A stretch of DNA of 64,000 bases from CATOSD01 sp034422735. GTDB lineage: Bacteria; Chloroflexota; Dehalococcoidia; Lucifugimonadales; CATOSD01. The position numbers and the translations under genes were made by a program. Positions within the stretch are counted from its first letter, which is position 1. Each line of letters opens with the position of its first letter. The stretch is from contig DAOUJL010000033.1 in NCBI GenBank assembly GCA_034422735.1, positions 1 to 64,000 on the forward strand, read 5' to 3'. The notes under the pieces were generated by a model. It saw only the letters and a program-made list of their open reading frames with translations, searched no databases and was not told where the DNA came from. Shown one piece after another: positions 26,181 through 38,931 of this stretch.

Positions 26181-27628
26181 TTATGCCAGCACGCGCGGCA
26201 GCCGGGTGCTCCCCATCAGGTAGCGGTCGATGCCGCGTGCCGCCTCTCTGCCCTCCGCGAGAGCCCACACGACCAGCGACTGGCCTCGTGACATGTCGCC
26301 CGCCGTGAACACGCCCTCGACGTTCGTCATCATGTCGGCGTCTCTGCCCACGTTGCCGCGGGGATCCAAAGCCAGGCCCAGGTCGGTAGTAATGTCGCCG
26401 TGCTCCGGGTGCAGGAAGCCCATCGCCAACAACACCAGGTCCACGTCCAGGGCGAAGTCGCTGCCCGGCACCTCGAGCATGGCCGGCCGGCCCGTGTCGT
26501 CGGGAGGCCCCCACTCAAGCCTCACCCCGTTCAGTTTCTCCACCTTGCCCGACCCGGTGAAACTCCTGGTCAAGATGTTGTAGTCGCGAACGCCGCCTTC
26601 CTCATGTGAGGAAGAGGTGCGCAGTATGGCCGACCACTGCGGCCACGGGTTGTCAGGACGCCGCTCGACGGGCGGCTCAGGCAGCAACTCGAGCTGATAG
26701 ACTATCTCGGCGCCCTGCCGATGCGCCGTTCCCAGACAGTCCGACCCGGTGTCGCCGCCGCCTAAGATAACCACGCGCTTGCCCTCGGCCGTGATGCGCT
26801 CGTCCGGGTCAACGTGCTGCCCGGCGATTAACCTATTCTGCTGCGTCAGGTAGTCCATCGCGAAGTGCACGCCGTCAAGCTCGCGCCCTGGCACGGGCAG
26901 GTCACGCGGAATCGTCGACCCGCCGGCGAGCAACAGCGCGTCGTAGCCGTCCCTCAGTTCGGAGATAGCGCAGTCCCGGCCCACGTAAACGCCCGTCCTG
27001 AACTCCACGCCCTCGTCGGCCATCTGGTCCACGCGGCGCTGTACGACGTACTTTTCCAGTTTGAAGTCCGGGATGCCGAGCCTGAGCAGGCCGCCCACGA
27101 CCTCGTCGCGCTCGAATACAGTCACCCTGTGGCCGCTGGCGTTGAGTTGCTGCGCGGCCGCCAGCCCTGCCGGGCCCGACCCTACGACCGCAACTGTTCT
27201 TCCGGTGCGGGTCTTTGGCGGGTTCGGCTTGATCCATCCCTCGGCCCAGCCCCGGTCGGCGATCGATTTCTCGATGTGTTCGATTGTCACCGGGTCTTGG
27301 TTGATGGAGAGCACGCACGAAACCTCGCACGGCGCGGGACAAATGCGCCCCGTGAACTCCGGAAAGGCGTTGGTCTTATGCAGGGCGTCGAGCGCCTCAC
27401 GCCACCGGCCCCTGTACACGTGGTCGTTCCAGTCCGGAATCAGGTTGCCCAGCGGACAGCCCATGTGGCAGAACGGAACCGAGCAGTTCATGCAGCGCGA
27501 ACCCTGTTCACGCGCCTGCTCCTCGCTCCACTTGTGGTAAATCTCGCCGAAGTGACGAATGCGCTCGCTTGCGGCGGCGCTCGGTATCGGCATCCGCCCG
27601 CTCTCTTTGAACCCGGTGACTTTGCCCA

Positions 27629-27629
<1 letters not shown>
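26181..27629 (-). CDS. gltD: Glutamate synthase (NADPH) small subunit
   Basis: Delivers electrons from NAD(P)H to the large subunit through FAD and two 4Fe-4S clusters. The 482-residue protein has the Cys-rich N-terminal cluster domain (CMNCSVPFCHMGCPLGN and ICPAPCEVSCVL), the FAD loop VVGSGPAGLAAAQQL, the NADPH loop VILGGGDTGSDCLG and a late AGDMSRGQSLVVWALAEGR typical of GltD. Its start overlaps the gltB stop (TGATG), so subunits are made in step. Confidence 0.96.
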
Positions 27630-32149
<4,520 letters not shown>

Positions 32150-32217
32150 AGCACGCTTTTCTCGGTATGAATGGTGAATGGGAAAGTGCCTGGGGAACGG
32201 AACGCCGCACCGCCCAA

Positions 32218-32246
32218 AACATAGCAGTTTGTGAAATATGTGTCAA
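32218..32246 (-). promoter_or_regulatory. Consensus sigma-70 promoter of gltBD
   Basis: Minus-strand TTGACA (32246-32241), a 17-base spacer and TATGTT (32223-32218), giving a leader of about 60 bases. The surrounding 32,215-32,260 is A+T-rich. Nothing else is recognised in the 262-base divergent gap 32150-32411. Confidence 0.8.
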
Positions 32247-32411
32247 ATGGATATTCGATGCTGACGTCGTACAAATCCAACCCGACACTCAGGTCGAAAC
32301 CGGCGTCCCGCGTCGCTTCCCACGGGTTGCCATGCGTCTGCGGGTGTTGTAGCTTGTCCCCATACCAAAGCGCTCGTTAAGTCCCACGGGCGCGGCAGTC
32401 GGGAGGGCGGC

Positions 32412-32795
32412 TTGGACAGGCTCATCAGCTTCGATATAGACGGCACGCTCGAAACGGGCAACCCGCCCGGCCTGATAACCATGCACATGGTCCGCCAGAT
32501 CCAGGCGCACGGCTACATCGTCGGAAGCTGCTCAGACCGCCCTATCAGCGCCCAGCAGCGCATGTGGGAGGAACACGGCATCGCGGTGGACTTTACCGTG
32601 CTGAAGCACAGGCTCGACGGGGTGAAGGCACAGTTCGCCGCTGACGAGTACTACCACGTCGGCGATACCGAGGTCGACCGCCATTACGCCGGGCTGTCGG
32701 GGTTCGCGTTCATCCCGGTCCAGGGTGTTTCGCCCGACGTTGGCTGGCTTCCTCACCTTGTCCACGTCCACGAAGAAAACGGAGGTGCACCATGA
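32412..32795 (+). CDS. Small HAD-superfamily protein
   Basis: 127 residues, a minimal HAD fold. Motif I is SFDIDGTLETG with Asp8 and Asp10, SCSDRPISAQQRMW fits motif II, a Lys in LKHRLDGVK fits motif III, and YYHVGDTEVDRHYAGLSG fits motif IV. There is no room for a cap domain, so it would act on a large or exposed phosphate. It starts at TTG directly after GGGAGGGCGGC, and its stop overlaps the LLM oxidoreductase start by ATGA. Confidence 0.75.
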   Translation: MDRLISFDIDGTLETGNPPGLITMHMVRQIQAHGYIVGSCSDRPISAQQRMWEEHGIAVDFTVLKHRLDGVKAQFAADEYYHVGDTEVDRHYAGLSGFAFIPVQGVSPDVGWLPHLVHVHEENGGAP

Positions 32796-33727
32796 CACTG
32801 AAACTGGGAATCCACACCGGGCAGCAGGAGTGTTCCTACGACGACCTGCGCCGCGTCTGGCGCCTTGCCGACTCCACCGGCTTCTACTGGGTCTCCATCT
32901 GGGACCACTTCTACGAGCAGCCGATGCGGGATTCCAAGGGCGACTGCTTCGAGGGCGTGGCCATAATGAGCGCCCTTGCCGCCGAAACCACCAACGTCCG
33001 CGTCGGCTCGCTGGTGTTCGGCATGGCCTACCGCTACCCGGCGGTGCTCGCCAAGGCGGCCGCGACCGTTGACCACGTGAGCGGCGGCCGGCTGGAGCTG
33101 GGTCTGGGCGCCGGCTGGTATGAGCTGGAGCACACCACGTTCGGCATTCCCTTCCTTCCCGTCCGCGACCGCATGGACGTCATGGAGGAGGGCGTACAGA
33201 TCATCAAGACGCTTCTGACGGAGGGGTCAGTGACCTTCGAGGGCAAGCACTTCCAGCTAGAGAACGCCAACTGTTTTCCCATGCCGGTGCAGCGTCCGCC
33301 CCGCGTCTGGGTCGGCGGGCGCGGCGAGCGGCGCACGCTGCGGATCGCGGCGCGCTACGCAGACGGCTGGAACGTGCCCTACATCTCGCCAGAGGAGTAC
33401 GCCCACAAGATTGGCGTGCTCGATCGATGGTGCGACGTCGAGGACCGCGATCCCGCGGACATCTCCCGCTCCGTGAACGTCGGATTCTGGATGGGCGTAT
33501 CGGCCGCCGACGCCGAGAGCGAGCGCCAGCGATTTCGCGCCCAGTACGGCGAGCGAGCCGACGAGCAGGCGGGCGGCCAGCTATTCGGCACCGCGAGCGA
33601 GGTGGTGGACCGCATCGGCGAATACGCCGACGCCGGCGCCGAGGGCCTGAACATCGCCCTGCGCGCACCCTTCAACTTCGAGGCGCTGCAGGCCTTCGCC
33701 GAAGAGGTGCTGCCGGCCTTCAGGTAG
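32792..33727 (+). CDS. LLM-class flavin-dependent (F420-type) oxidoreductase
   Basis: Luciferase-like TIM-barrel protein of 311 residues. Conserved blocks are GFYWVSIWDHFYEQP (29-43), RVGSLVFGMAYRYPAVLAKAAATVDHVSGGRLELGLGAGWYE (70-112), a dimer-side RPPRVWVGGRGERRTLRIAARYADGWN and a C-terminal ASEVVDRIGEYADAGAEGLNI. The SGGRLELGLGAGW motif is typical of F420-dependent members, though FMN cannot be excluded. The substrate is unknown. It is coupled to the small HAD gene by ATGA, with GGAGGTG upstream. Confidence 0.9.
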   Translation: MTLKLGIHTGQQECSYDDLRRVWRLADSTGFYWVSIWDHFYEQPMRDSKGDCFEGVAIMSALAAETTNVRVGSLVFGMAYRYPAVLAKAAATVDHVSGGRLELGLGAGWYELEHTTFGIPFLPVRDRMDVMEEGVQIIKTLLTEGSVTFEGKHFQLENANCFPMPVQRPPRVWVGGRGERRTLRIAARYADGWNVPYISPEEYAHKIGVLDRWCDVEDRDPADISRSVNVGFWMGVSAADAESERQRFRAQYGERADEQAGGQLFGTASEVVDRIGEYADAGAEGLNIALRAPFNFEALQAFAEEVLPAFR

Positions 33728-33801
33728 GGCGCCTGTCGTGAGGTCAACTCCTCGTTGACTGAGGAAGTGGCGCACAGGCGGACCGGGTGGCTAAGACACG
33801 A

Positions 33802-33830
33802 CGGGGACCGAGAGCGAGTCTCGGTCCCCG
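33802..33830. terminator. Hairpin terminator between convergent genes
   Basis: A perfect 12-base-pair stem, CGGGGACCGAGA with TCTCGGTCCCCG, around the loop GCGAG. It lies between the LLM gene (+) and the NHL-repeat gene (-). There is no clear T tract on either side, so it is a strong hairpin that may end or protect both transcripts. Confidence 0.7.
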
Positions 33831-33851
33831 ATCTCTGGCCGACAGTTCTTC

Positions 33852-34859
33852 TTACAGGTTGAACTGCGGGTCCATGTAGTCCTTCTCTTTGACGTACACC
33901 TGCAGACGGCCGCGCGTGCTGTCGGTGACGATGATGCGGTCCTGGTCGTCGACGGCGATTCCCACCGGGCGGTTGAAGCGGCCCATCGGCGTGATGTCCT
34001 CCACACGCCTGTAGGCCTTCGTGACGTCCGGGTTGGCCTCCACGACCTCTTTGGCCCAGTTCGAAAACTCGGTGGCGTCGCCGTACAGCGCCGTTATCAC
34101 GTCGCCTTCCGGGCCGAATATCTGCACGCGCAGGTTGCCCCAGTCGACCACGTAAACGTCGCCCTCGGAGTCCACCGCGACGTCGGACGGGTGGTCCAGC
34201 TCACCGCCGTCCTCGCGCCCGCCGCCTCCAAAGCTCAGCAGGAACTCTCCGTCCGCGCTGAACTTCTGGACCCTGTCGTTGCCCCAGTCGGCGACGTACA
34301 CGTTGCCGTCGCTGTCCAGCGCGATGCCCCACGGCTTGGAGAGTTGTCCGTTGCCGCCGCCGGAAGAGCCGAACGATGACAGAAAATCGCCGCCCTTCGA
34401 GAACTTCTGCACCCTGTCGTTGCCCGCGTCCACCACGTACAGGTTGTCGTCCGCGTCGAACGCAAGGCCGGCCGGGCCGCGCATCAGGCCCTCGTCGCTA
34501 CCCTCATCGCCCCACTGGCCTACAGTCTGCCCGTCCTCGTCAAACACCACGATGGAGTTTGAGTGCTCGTCAGAGCAGTACAGGTTGCCCTCGCCATCGA
34601 CCGCCAGGCCTACCGGCCAGACGAACTGCTCGCGACCGAAGTCGCCTATGAACTGCTGGTCGATGGTGAGCTTGCCGATTCGCTTGTTGGGCGCCACTAC
34701 TCCGCCGGCCCCTTCCTGGCCCCGGCTGAGCACGTAGAGCACGCCCTCCGGGGCGGTGGCTACCGCCACGGGCTGCGTGAACCCGTTGCCCGCGGCTGCG
34801 TTGCGGCCGACGGCGTGGCTGAAGCTCCAGGTCCTGCCGGCAACAGTTGTCGTTAGCAT
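33852..34859 (-). CDS. NHL-repeat beta-propeller protein
   Basis: 335 residues made of about six NHL repeats of roughly 45 residues, each with the pattern P-x-G-(I/L)-A-(V/L/F)-D-x-(D/E)-G-N-(L/V)-Y-V-x-D-x-(G/W)-N-x-R-V-Q-(K/I)-F. Clear units are PVGLAVDGEGNLYCSDEHSN, PAGLAFDADDNLYVVDAGND, PWGIALDSDGNVYVADWGND and PSDVAVDSEGDVYVVDWGNL. There is no signal peptide, so it is probably a cytoplasmic binding scaffold, perhaps lyase-like. ATG 34859 is chosen for the GGGGGG site 8 bases upstream. It follows the DUF1800 gene by 41 bases. Confidence 0.88.
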   Translation of the reverse strand: MLTTTVAGRTWSFSHAVGRNAAAGNGFTQPVAVATAPEGVLYVLSRGQEGAGGVVAPNKRIGKLTIDQQFIGDFGREQFVWPVGLAVDGEGNLYCSDEHSNSIVVFDEDGQTVGQWGDEGSDEGLMRGPAGLAFDADDNLYVVDAGNDRVQKFSKGGDFLSSFGSSGGGNGQLSKPWGIALDSDGNVYVADWGNDRVQKFSADGEFLLSFGGGGREDGGELDHPSDVAVDSEGDVYVVDWGNLRVQIFGPEGDVITALYGDATEFSNWAKEVVEANPDVTKAYRRVEDITPMGRFNRPVGIAVDDQDRIIVTDSTRGRLQVYVKEKDYMDPQFNL

Positions 34860-34900
34860 GTCGAATCCCCCCAATATGGTTGCAGGCCGCGGTGGAAATC

Positions 34901-36313
34901 CTAGCCGAACTGGTACTCCCTGGTTGCGGCGATGAGCGCCAGCGTCTCGCCCACACGCCTCGACGACTTCGCGTAGTCCGCGTCCGTCGCCCAGGAGATC
35001 GCGCCCTCGGACTCCACGTTCGTGACCAGCTCCGCCTTTGTCGACTCGGCGACCTCAATCGGTCCCATCAGGTCCAGGCAGTGGTCGACCAGCGCCTCGG
35101 CGCTCATAGACTGCCCGTTGGAACCGGCTATCCGGCGGATCATGCTCTGCACCCCCGGAAGCTCGACGTCGTTCACCCGGTCGGCCACGAAGTTCACGCG
35201 CTTGACCAGCGAGCCGCTGTTGATCCACTCCTTGCCGGTGTGCCAGCCCTCCACGCTGGGCGGGTCCAGTATCTCCTGGCCCATGTAGCCGGGCTCCTTG
35301 GAGAGCGCCTCCAGCCTCGGGTCCACTCCCAGGCCGTCCTGCGTCATCCGCAGCGTGCCGACTACGACTTCGACGGGGCTCTTGACCTTCTGGTACATCG
35401 CCTCCTTGAAGAAGTCGGAGTTGAACAGCGTCCGCAGCACCGGCCGTATCTCGTAGCCGGAGTCGACGAACACCTTGGAGAGCAGCTTGATGGCCTCGGG
35501 GTCTCGCGGTTCTTCAATGTCCCACGCGGGCACCTGCGGCTCGTCGGCGACGAAGAAGTTGTACAGGTGGCGGGAGATGAACCGCGGGCACGCCTCCTGC
35601 TGGAGGATGATGTCGATGATGTCCTCGCCGTCGAAGTTGCCCGTCTGACCCAGGAACGTCTTCTCGCTGAAGTCGTGGTCCTCGGCCCTGAACTCGAACG
35701 ACCAGGGGTGCCTGCCGTAGGGATACCGCGGCATCTTTGCCGAGATAGTCCAGCCGGTGAAGGCGCGGGAGCACTCGAACACGTCGGTCTCGGTGTAGTT
35801 GCCCACGCCTAGGGAGAAGAGCTCGAGCAGTTCACGTCCCCAGTTCTCGTTGGGGGCGTTCTTGTGGTTTTCGTTGTTATCCAGCCAGAAGATCATGGCC
35901 GGGTTGCTCGCCAGCTTCACCAGCAGGTCGCGGTAGTTGCCCATGCCGCTCTCGCGGAACATGCGAATCTGCTCGATCAGGTGGTTGCAGTTGTCCACCT
36001 TGCCGTTGCCGGTGGCGAACACCTGGTGCCAGAACAGCGCCATCTTCTCTTCGAGAGGTCGCTGGGTGTTCAGCAGATGGTATAGCCAATAAGCCTGGCC
36101 CGGGCCAACCGCTCCTCCCGGCATCTCGGTGATGGGATGATGCCTGAACAGCGTGTACTCGTCTGTTGGGGCCTGCGCGTCCACGTCCAGCAACTCCTCG
36201 ACGGTGGCCTCGTAGCCCTTCTCTACCCTTGCCTCGATCTCCTCACGTGTCGCGCCGAATCCGGCACGCCGCATCAGGTGAGACATAAGGGCGATGTCTT
36301 CTCTGTTGGCCAT
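34901..36313 (-). CDS. DUF1800 family protein
   Basis: 470 residues matching the DUF1800 family, helical proteins of unknown function usually encoded beside DUF1501 sulfatase-like proteins. Typical blocks are LMRRAGFGATREEIEARVEKG, EKMALFWHQVFATGNGKVDN, NPAMIFWLDNNENHKNAPNENWGRELLELFSLGVGNYTETDV, ECSRAFTGWTI and the C-terminal PPSVEGWHTGKEWINSGSL. The start at 36313 has GGAGGAG upstream and lacks the Tat/Sec signal often seen in the family. The neighbour is an NHL propeller and not DUF1501, an unusual pairing. Confidence 0.9.
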   Translation of the reverse strand: MANREDIALMSHLMRRAGFGATREEIEARVEKGYEATVEELLDVDAQAPTDEYTLFRHHPITEMPGGAVGPGQAYWLYHLLNTQRPLEEKMALFWHQVFATGNGKVDNCNHLIEQIRMFRESGMGNYRDLLVKLASNPAMIFWLDNNENHKNAPNENWGRELLELFSLGVGNYTETDVFECSRAFTGWTISAKMPRYPYGRHPWSFEFRAEDHDFSEKTFLGQTGNFDGEDIIDIILQQEACPRFISRHLYNFFVADEPQVPAWDIEEPRDPEAIKLLSKVFVDSGYEIRPVLRTLFNSDFFKEAMYQKVKSPVEVVVGTLRMTQDGLGVDPRLEALSKEPGYMGQEILDPPSVEGWHTGKEWINSGSLVKRVNFVADRVNDVELPGVQSMIRRIAGSNGQSMSAEALVDHCLDLMGPIEVAESTKAELVTNVESEGAISWATDADYAKSSRRVGETLALIAATREYQFG

Positions 36314-36710
36314 CGGTTCTCCTCCTTTCGCATTTTGCGCCGCCTCATTCTGACGACAACTCCACTTCAGGACGCCCGCGCCGCCGACATCGTTCCCCGC
36401 GGGACGGGTCGCTACGTCGTGGCGGTTGCCGCCAGCCTCAAAGTAGCAAACCGCCAATCCCTTGTCAAACCTGCCTGTGCTCCGAACAGTGCCCTTTCGT
36501 TTTCGCCTTTCCGGCCAGGAGTGCGGGTCCAGGATGCGGCCAATCCGAGCGGTGAATGCGCCCCTGGGAGTGGCTCTACGAAAAATCTGCGCGATTCTGC
36601 TACATTCCGCACATTTCGTAGCTGGGCGGGCCGGTGTTATCGTCACTTTCTGTGAGGCAAGTTGTTAAGGTTCGTCACGCGAATTGCGCCGAATGTGACA
36701 GAATGCGACC

Positions 36711-36733
36711 CGTTCGACAGGCTCAGGGCAGGC
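36711..36733. repeat. Dispersed-repeat-like segment
   Basis: The segment, with core TTCGACAGGCTCAGGGCAGG, has the form of a short intergenic element I recall from many unrelated bacterial genomes. Only one copy is seen in this window, so the call rests on recollection. Confidence 0.4.
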
Positions 36734-36953
36734 TACGCCCCTACTCCACATCTGGCGGCAACAGCGCCTATGCTGTAGAAAGTAGCACGTGCGTGCTGTA
36801 GAATCAAGAGGGTGGTGCGTGCGCCGGTTTGTTGGCGCGAGGCGGGGTTACTTTACATAAGATGGCGGGAGTGGGGCTGGAGGTGGGAATTTTTGTGGCA
36901 TGTGCGTGGCATGTGCATGGCAGGTCCGAGATACCAGCGAGGCATGGAGGTGG

Positions 36954-37077
36954 CGTTTGGGTTACGCGGCTGGGAAGCTCTGGGACACAGTTCAGGGTGG
37001 GATTGCGCGGTGGTGGGAAGGGGTGTAGCTTTTGGGTTACGCGGTTGGGAAGGTATGGGGCACGAATTTTGGGGTGG
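36954..37077 (+). repeat. Imperfect direct duplication in a G-rich region
   Basis: Segments at 36954-37002 and 37029-37077, 75 bases apart, share TTTGGGTTACGCGG, TGGGAAG and a terminal GGGTGG with scattered differences. The many GGG runs could allow G-quadruplex structures on the plus strand, ahead of sodC. Confidence 0.55.
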
Positions 37078-37145
37078 ACTCGGCGCCGCCGGCCGGTCGG
37101 GAGGCTGGTAGTCGGCGACGCTTAACGAACGAAGGGAGAATCGTA

Positions 37146-37676
37146 GTGAAGACGAGAATCGGGAAACTCGGTTTGGCTTTGACAGCGGCAGTCGCGCTGA
37201 TGCTCGCAGCCGCGGCGTGCGGCGACGACGGCAGCAGTTGGGGCGATGCGCGCTACACCGCCGAGATGCGGAACGTGGAGGGCGAACCCATAGGCACTGT
37301 CGTGATGCAGCAAGGCTCTGGGGGATTCCTGGTGACCGTCATGGTGGAAGGAATCGAACCCGGCCCGCACGGCATCCACATCCACTCGGTCGGGACGTGC
37401 ACACCGGATTTCAAGGCGTCGGGCGGACACATCAACGTGGACGATCGCCAACACGGGCTGCTCAATCCGGACGGCCCGGACAACGGCGACCTGCCCAACA
37501 TCTACGCCGCCGCCAATGGCGCCGTGCAGGCCGAACTCTTCACTACGCTGGTTGACCCGGACATGCTGATGGACGACGACGGGTCCGCCATCGTGATCCA
37601 CGAGAACCGCGACGACCACAACACGCAGCCTATCGGGGGAGCCGGAGGGCGCGTCGCCTGCGGCGTGCTTAACTAG
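37146..37676 (+). CDS. sodC: Cu/Zn superoxide dismutase, lipoprotein
   Basis: Extracytoplasmic dismutation of superoxide. The 176-residue protein has a lipoprotein signal ending AAAACG (Cys25). Copper ligands fit His78 and His80 in GIHIHSVGTC, bridging His95 in SGGHINV, and His152 in IVIHENRDDH. Cys85 and Cys172 (GRVACGV) form the usual disulfide. Zinc ligands are His95, His103 and Asp115 (GDLPN), but the third His of the usual GPHAGDLPN is Asp112 here (GPDNGDLPN). Translation starts at GTG, with AGGGAG 8 bases upstream. Confidence 0.92.
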   Translation: MKTRIGKLGLALTAAVALMLAAAACGDDGSSWGDARYTAEMRNVEGEPIGTVVMQQGSGGFLVTVMVEGIEPGPHGIHIHSVGTCTPDFKASGGHINVDDRQHGLLNPDGPDNGDLPNIYAAANGAVQAELFTTLVDPDMLMDDDGSAIVIHENRDDHNTQPIGGAGGRVACGVLN

Positions 37677-37743
37677 GAGCCGTGTTCTACTCCGGATCGA
37701 TACTATTCCCAAGACACCTCGAGCGTAAGGGCGGCGGTCAGCC

Positions 37744-38859
37744 ATGAAGATAACCGACATACAGATAGAGGTGGTGGAGCGCCAGCTCTCGACCACCGGC
37801 CTAGAATCCGACCTGGGCCGCTTTGGTGGCGGCGTCGAGCAGGGCGTGCTGCGCGTGCTCACGGACGAGGGCGTGGAGGGCAACGCCTTCGTCGGCAACT
37901 TCCGCCAGGGCGGCGGCCCGCTGTTCGACTCCATCCTTTCGGTACTCAAGCCCGAGCTGGTCGGGCGCGACCCCGCCGACCGCGAGTGGCTGTGGAGCAG
38001 GCTGCCCATATTGCGGGGACGCCGCGGCCTTTCGATGCAGGCCTGGGCGCCGGTCGACGTCGCGCTCTGGGACATCGCGGGCAAGGCGGCGGGCGTGCCC
38101 GTCTACCACCTGCTTGGCGCCCGCAGGCGCGAGACCGAGGTGTACGCCACCTACCCTCCGCGCCACGAGTCCCCGGAGGGCTTCGTCAAGGAGGCGCGGG
38201 AGGTCGTGTCACAAGGCTTCCGCGCCTTCAAGATTCACCCCGGCGTCATGTCGACTCGCGACGTGACCGAGATGGTGGGCCGGGTGCGGGACGCGGTCGG
38301 ATTCGACGTGCGCCTTATGCTGGACCCCAACGGCGGCTACGGCTTTCGCAAGGCGCTGGAGATTGGCCGCGCGCTTGACGATTTCGGCTTCTACTGGTAC
38401 GAAGACCCGATCCCGTGGCATGAGTACGATGCCATCGCCGAGCTAAGCCGCAGGCTGGACGTGCCGCTGTGCATGAGCGACCAGCCGGATCTCCAGTTCG
38501 CCAACGGCGCGCGGCTGGCCCGAATGGGCGCGGCGCGCCTGGTGCGGGGCACCGCAGCCAAGCTGGGCATAACCGGACTCAAGAAGCTCTGCTCGCTGGC
38601 GGAGGGCTTCGGACTGAACTGCGAGGTTGGCACCGCCGGAAACCCCCTCTTGCAGGCGGCAAACCTCCACGTGATCTTCTCCGTCGAAAACTGCGACTTC
38701 TACGAGTACTGGATGCCTCAGTCCGCCCACCAATTCGGACTGGTAGAGCAGATAGTCCTCAACGACAAGGGAACCATCAGCGCCCCCACCTCGCCGGGCC
38801 TCGGCTACGAGATCGATTGGGACTGGGTGCGCCTACACCGCACGAATACACTGAACTAG
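37744..38859 (+). CDS. Mandelate racemase/muconate lactonizing enzyme family protein
   Basis: Enolase-superfamily enzyme of 371 residues that would abstract the alpha-proton of a carboxylate substrate. The capping domain is residues 1-125. The barrel shows a KxH-type base at Lys163-Ile-His165, metal ligands Asp194 in LMLDPNGG and Glu220 in WYEDPI, and a third acidic site near Asp246 (CMSDQPD). CEVGTAGNPL and a Trp-rich C terminus follow. It may be a sugar-acid dehydratase or a racemase; sequence alone does not decide. It begins 67 bases after sodC. Confidence 0.9.
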   Translation: MKITDIQIEVVERQLSTTGLESDLGRFGGGVEQGVLRVLTDEGVEGNAFVGNFRQGGGPLFDSILSVLKPELVGRDPADREWLWSRLPILRGRRGLSMQAWAPVDVALWDIAGKAAGVPVYHLLGARRRETEVYATYPPRHESPEGFVKEAREVVSQGFRAFKIHPGVMSTRDVTEMVGRVRDAVGFDVRLMLDPNGGYGFRKALEIGRALDDFGFYWYEDPIPWHEYDAIAELSRRLDVPLCMSDQPDLQFANGARLARMGAARLVRGTAAKLGITGLKKLCSLAEGFGLNCEVGTAGNPLLQAANLHVIFSVENCDFYEYWMPQSAHQFGLVEQIVLNDKGTISAPTSPGLGYEIDWDWVRLHRTNTLN

Positions 38860-38889
38860 CGTGCAATCAAGGTGCCGTCTCGCCGCTTG

Positions 38890-38898
38890 TGCTAAAAT
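38890..38898 (+). promoter_or_regulatory. Extended -10 promoter of the FtsX-type ABC operon
   Basis: TGCTAAAAT, an extended -10 with no good -35, 34 bases before the first permease start. It is the only promoter-like sequence in the 72-base gap and would drive the four-gene run to 47,904. Confidence 0.45.
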
Positions 38899-38931
38899 TG
38901 CAGCACGCGCCTAGCCGGCGCCAGGAGGCCG

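Larger units (their letters stand above)
36314..37145. other. Gene-free stretch of about 830 bases
   Basis: No convincing gene on either strand. The first 350 bases hold the DUF1800 leader with no clear promoter. A dispersed-repeat-like segment lies at 36711-36733, then two copies of TGCTGTAGAA at 36771 and 36795. From about 36810 the plus strand becomes strongly G-rich with many GGG runs, and carries an imperfect 49-base duplication (36954-37077). The composition differs from both flanks and codes for nothing plausible. Confidence 0.6.

Noticed and set aside
36812..37125. Trp/Gly-rich open frames of about 99 codons with a repeated VAFGLRGWE
   Set aside because: The repeat is the DNA duplication read through, two frames are equally open, and there is no ribosome site or family match.
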